Source of the DNA: JANYJZ01 sp964523395
GTDB taxonomy: Bacteria; Bacteroidota; Ignavibacteria; UBA10030; SZUA-254
Assembly: GCA_964523395.1 (NCBI GenBank)
Contig: CAZFXS010000002.1
Location: forward strand, 62,001 to 126,000
Direction: 5' to 3'
Length of the DNA stretch: 64,000 bases
A program made the position numbers and the translations under genes. Positions 61,301-64,000 of the stretch are shown piece by piece. The stretch's first letter is position 1; each line of letters begins with the position of its first letter. Under the pieces are notes generated by a model. The model ran no database searches and had not been told where the DNA came from. It saw nothing but the letters and a program-made list of their open reading frames with translations.

Positions 61301-64000
61301 GTAAATACCGGCGATGGAGGCGTTGTCACATTCACATTAAGTGTTATAGTCGATGTGCATGTCCCGTTTGAAACAGTCAACGTTACAGTTTTGACACCAG
61401 GCGTGCTGTACGTTACCGGCCCGGGGAATTGAGATCCCGAAGATGACGGAGAACCACCCGGGAAACTCCAGCTCCAGGATGTAATTGAATATCCGGGCAG
61501 CCAGGTTGAAATATCTGTAAACGTTACCGTGCCGCAATTGTTGACATAGCTGAAGTTTGCGGCAAGCGGTATCGGGACAGCCATCGTGGTACAAACATTA
61601 CATGTACCGGACGGTATTGCAGGAACATCGCCGCAGAGTCTTGCGACATAGTAGCCCGCAGCGGCGTAGATATTCGTCGGATTCGGTGTGTTTCCGGCGG
61701 TATTTCCATCACCAAATGTCCAGCTGTAATTTGTGATATTAGTCGAGCTGGCAGTGAATTGAATATTATTACACTGTCCGCCAACATTACTCGTTGTGAA
61801 ACTCAACGTGTACGGCTGAGGCGTACAGCTTGGTCCACCACCGGGACATGGTGCAACAGTAATAGTAATTGCATTCGACGTATCTTTACAACCTGTAACC
61901 GCATCAGTCACAATCACATAATATGTGCCTGCTGCAGTTGCCGTAATGGTCGGTGTTGTCTGACCACCGGGGGACCAGAAGTACTGATAGTTCGGCCCCT
62001 GTAGTGCATAGAGAGTCGTATTGATTACCGGAGGAGGTGTACTGCAATAGTTTATTGGATCAGGCGTTGAGATGCTTGCCGTAGGTGGAGGTGTATAGGG
62101 AACATCAATACACTTTGTCGCCTGGCAGCCGTTGGCATCAGTCACTGTTACGCAATATTGACCGCTGAAGCCAACCGATGTTGATTGTGTCGTCGCGCCA
62201 TTTGACCATGAGTATGATGCGTAGGCAGGTGTAACCGTCAAATTCACTCCGCCACCCGGATCGCATACATATCCTGTCATGTTTATTGTCGGTGTCGGTT
62301 TGGGATTGATGGTCACTGGCAACGTTAATGTATTGCCGCATACGACGAGTTTCACCACAGCACTGCCACCGGGACCGTGCCAGAGCACAGAAATGGTATT
62401 TGTCCCCTGACCGCTTGTAATGCTTCCGGCGGGAGAGGGATTCCCAAGCCCGTCTTCAATCGTCCAAACAAAATCTATATTCGGATTAGGACTTCCTGCG
62501 GTAAAAATAGATGTCCCATCCATACATACGATCGTAGGACCGGAAATTGATGAAACAGAGAACAGGCTGACGTTCTTGCTGATTGGAGCAGAAGGACAGA
62601 AGGGAGACCCTGTCATAACCTGTTGAACCGAAATTGTACCCGGACCGCTCCACTGCACCATAACAGGATTTGCGGTATTCGATCCAACGATAGTTCCTCC
62701 AACCACGCTCCAGAGCATCGAGAATCCGGGACCTGATGGGGTTGCTGTGTATGAATATGTTGAGCCGGCGCAGACAGTATCGGGACCAACAATCGCAAGC
62801 GGCGGAGGCACGGCTACAACTGTGACCGACACACTTGAAGTCAGAGTGCAATACAGGTTAGGATTAAGCGGCGTAGCAGTTACTGTTTGTGTCCCTCCGG
62901 CTGTCCATTGAACTTGAATTGTCGATGTACCATTACCGGCAAGGATTGTTCCACCGGTAACCGTCCAGTTTGCCGGACCGCTTCCGGAAAATGTAGTTGT
63001 AGCGCCAACGCAGAACGGATCAGGCGCATTAAAGATTTGGAATTCGTCACGTACTTTTACAATAATGGTATCTCTGCCTCCGCAACCAAGCAGAATATTA
63101 TTCCAGTCGGCAATGATCATCGCATTACCCGGCGTGGGCGGCCACTGCACCTGAATAGAATTGGTATTCCAGCCGATTATAATAGTTCCATTCGTCACCT
63201 GCCAGTTATAATATGTTCCTGGCCAGAGAGGTAATGAATACACAGAGGTGGAATTTACACAGACAGGGCTCGGACCTGAAATCGGACCGTTGGATGAAAT
63301 TATCGGAATGACAACAGTGGTTGTATCGTTGCAAACTGTTCCGCAACCCGTAATAAACAATGATATTGTTCCCTGCGGACCGGCACCCCACTGGACGCAA
63401 ATGGTGTTGGTATTTGACGGGCCAACAATCGTTCCGCCCGTTACGATCCAGTTATATACAGCACCCGGGCATCCTGATGATGTTGAATAACAAGCTTCGG
63501 CAAAATTACATACCGTGGTAGGACAATCAATGACAGGGCCGCTCAGATTACTAACATTAATTACCATAGATGTCGAATCCAGACATCCGCATTTATTATA
63601 CGCAACTAATGTGACGGTATATGTCCCGCCGTTGGTATACGTGTGTGTCGGATTGACAAGCGTTGAAGTGTTGCCATCGCCGAAGTTCCACAAATACGTC
63701 AACGCGCCGATCGATTGGTTAATGAAATTTACCGGGACGTTTTTACACACACTATTGTTCGCGGTAAACATGGCAATAGGTGAATTAATAATCTTAACAC
63801 AGCGTTCTTCGGTTCCTGTACAGCTATCCGGAGTTGTTTCAACAACACTGATTGTGCCATTCCCCATAGGACCCCAGAGGATTGTCACGCAATTCGTTCC
63901 CTGGCCGCTTGTAATCGTACCACCAACAACACTCCATGCATATGTATTCCCTGCGTTGAGCGCGACACAGTAGGTAGTATAATTATGTTCGCAAGCTGCA
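58384..64000 (-). CDS. Giant PKD-type T9SS cargo protein, 5' end outside window
   Basis: The frame is open from 64000 to the TAA at 58384, at least 1,871 residues. The N-terminal two thirds hold many PKD/Ig-like domains with WxVTGGTIxxGxxTxxIxVxW strands and repeated Gly-Asn-Gly-Asn-Thr turns (for example NFGDGNTSTLVNPTHTY). A Cys-rich SdrD_B/CnaB-type segment follows (KICGRKWNDKNGNHKFNYG). A unique region (about 1450-1750 of the visible part) contains a dockerin-like EF-hand-type DGDPCT element. The end is a T9SS sorting domain (NYPNPFNPTTVIRFTLP, KMLLMR). A surface or matrix protein is likely. Confidence 0.9.
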   Translation of the reverse strand, partial: AACEHNYTTYCVALNAGNTYAWSVVGGTITSGQGTNCVTILWGPMGNGTISVVETTPDSCTGTEERCVKIINSPIAMFTANNSVCKNVPVNFINQSIGALTYLWNFGDGNTSTLVNPTHTYTNGGTYTVTLVAYNKCGCLDSTSMVINVSNLSGPVIDCPTTVCNFAEACYSTSSGCPGAVYNWIVTGGTIVGPSNTNTICVQWGAGPQGTISLFITGCGTVCNDTTTVVIPIISSNGPISGPSPVCVNSTSVYSLPLWPGTYYNWQVTNGTIIIGWNTNSIQVQWPPTPGNAMIIADWNNILLGCGGRDTIIVKVRDEFQIFNAPDPFCVGATTTFSGSGPANWTVTGGTILAGNGTSTIQVQWTAGGTQTVTATPLNPNLYCTLTSSVSVTVVAVPPPLAIVGPDTVCAGSTYSYTATPSGPGFSMLWSVVGGTIVGSNTANPVMVQWSGPGTISVQQVMTGSPFCPSAPISKNVSLFSVSSISGPTIVCMDGTSIFTAGSPNPNIDFVWTIEDGLGNPSPAGSITSGQGTNTISVLWHGPGGSAVVKLVVCGNTLTLPVTINPKPTPTINMTGYVCDPGGGVNLTVTPAYASYSWSNGATTQSTSVGFSGQYCVTVTDANGCQATKCIDVPYTPPPTASISTPDPINYCSTPPPVINTTLYALQGPNYQYFWSPGGQTTPTITATAAGTYYVIVTDAVTGCKDTSNAITITVAPCPGGGPSCTPQPYTLSFTTSNVGGQCNNIQFTASSTNITNYSWTFGDGNTAGNTPNPTNIYAAAGYYVARLCGDVPAIPSGTCNVCTTMAVPIPLAANFSYVNNCGTVTFTDISTWLPGYSITSWSWSFPGGSPSSSGSQFPGPVTYSTPGVKTVTLTVSNGTCTSTITLNVNVTTPPSPVFTLPATACVGTSIAMSAGPAFSWAWDFGDAATSALQNTSHAWATPGVYTVKLVVSNASGCKDSSTQTITITSPGGTCPIVPSNPSPICQGDSVVLTAATGASYQWFLNNVFTGVTTQTYSAMVTGSYTVKVTDVFGCVCVSSPVLVVVNPLPPTTISSSATPVICGTGTLTLTAPAGNYTYLWSDNSTTQSIFLVLNTPGTYSYYVIVTDTATGCFDTSATFNVTVYPAPPPPFITASGPTYFCKGDSVTLTSSSPINNLWNTGATTQSITVYASGVYSVTVTSPNGCQSSASITVTVSNDPDFSLYPIGCDDLCDTVKIPGPIGPYIGYYTYQWLYNGSPIPPPNGTNDTLTPVGNGLYQLILTGPGPSFCSDTSNAYSLSLHDCDSVCNSKICGRKWNDKNGNHKFNYGTETGIPNWKICLVRCDEFGRPTKDTIACTLTDSSGYYCFTNLCAGDYCVVEVPKPGWAQTWPINPPFYHVTVGESTVVNGIDFGNKYKCIDIWVTKDTIGIPIDMNIIPAGTPKPVCYPWPIEIRYSPDPLTTPTTIFKGIISENVVPVIGPCPPGTYIIKRDRVANYRPDRIYVNDILWPTMDDSVMIDVTDPEGGLSVLFLHTYEPDTTLRFRTFTAEQLALSDQLKPVKRPKPGKPIPMPNTANVIDEMLRQGGLLIAGMPQQINASGKEKAYLYPKKQGEVFKTFNDKDVVHDGDPRGLALDAKGKLILKRQKSMSAKKHNNVFLANLLALKINILASELGKTPPGFGDLIYVSEVPVFWCNDGDPCTVEKIASVADSLLTNWEGVSYQQYDELNAVIESINEAFAGNLPFAAEDTLSWVTDGKLHLSGAVELSDVPFLIKVSGNAPKAHRDPPMLDRNPDKFELEQNYPNPFNPTTVIRFTLPEEAFVTVKVFNVLGQEVATLMDNVLVDADPQEVVFDAASLSSGIYFYRVTAETPADEDGAKQRFIGTQKMLLMR

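Overview
The window reads as a chromosomal segment of a free-living, Gram-negative member of the Bacteroidota/Chlorobiota (FCB) group. An Ignavibacteria- or Kapabacteria-like lineage is the best guess. The basis is a set of very large secreted proteins ending in a type IX secretion (T9SS) C-terminal domain with the YPNPFNP signature, a TonB-type receptor, the futalosine-route gene mqnA, and an F-type ATP synthase cluster without the beta and epsilon genes. I see no rRNA, tRNA, CRISPR array, transposase or phage module. The taxon is inferred from gene content only.

Layout. 1-6.1 kb: a cut-off secreted protein, then ispE, a TonB-dependent receptor and a secreted M28 peptidase. 6.1-9.0 kb: a UvrD/PcrA-type helicase split in two, with a lipoprotein gene sitting between the halves. 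8.9-14.3 kb: a tight minus-strand operon of a short Rho, a HhH-GPD DNA glycosylase, a membrane SpoIIE-type phosphatase, a small helical protein and two CDP-alcohol phosphatidyltransferases. 14.5-21.5 kb: a GT-C glycosyltransferase, an ABC-2 exporter pair, a VKOR-like protein, a histone-deacetylase-like hydrolase and a membrane nucleotide cyclase. 21.5-31.5 kb: minus-strand housekeeping genes (cysS, an S9 peptidase, recN, mqnA, then rplS-trmD-rimM-KH-rpsP-ffh). 31.7-33.8 kb: two small secreted proteins and trmO.

33.9-49.2 kb is a secretion and signalling block: a T9SS cargo protein, a tail-fibre-like protein with a self-cleaving S74 chaperone domain, a 1,993-residue multi-domain cargo protein, a free-standing T9SS-type C-terminal domain, and a LuxR-type response regulator downstream of a 1,480-residue histidine kinase with a huge periplasmic sensor. 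49.6-57.8 kb: an aminotransferase, then the ATP synthase operon (read from high to low coordinates: M23 peptidase, bactofilin, atpZ-like, atpI-like, atpB, E, F, H, A, G). 58.0 kb to the right edge: a second small C-terminal-domain-like ORF and a giant PKD-type T9SS cargo gene whose 5' end lies outside the window.

Most of the window is standard core metabolism and surface biology. The points that most deserve a second look are the split helicase with its nested lipoprotein, the two free-standing sorting-domain ORFs, a rimM gene with no usual start codon for its conserved N-terminus, the operon headed by a short Rho, and the repeat architectures of the secreted proteins and the sensor kinase.
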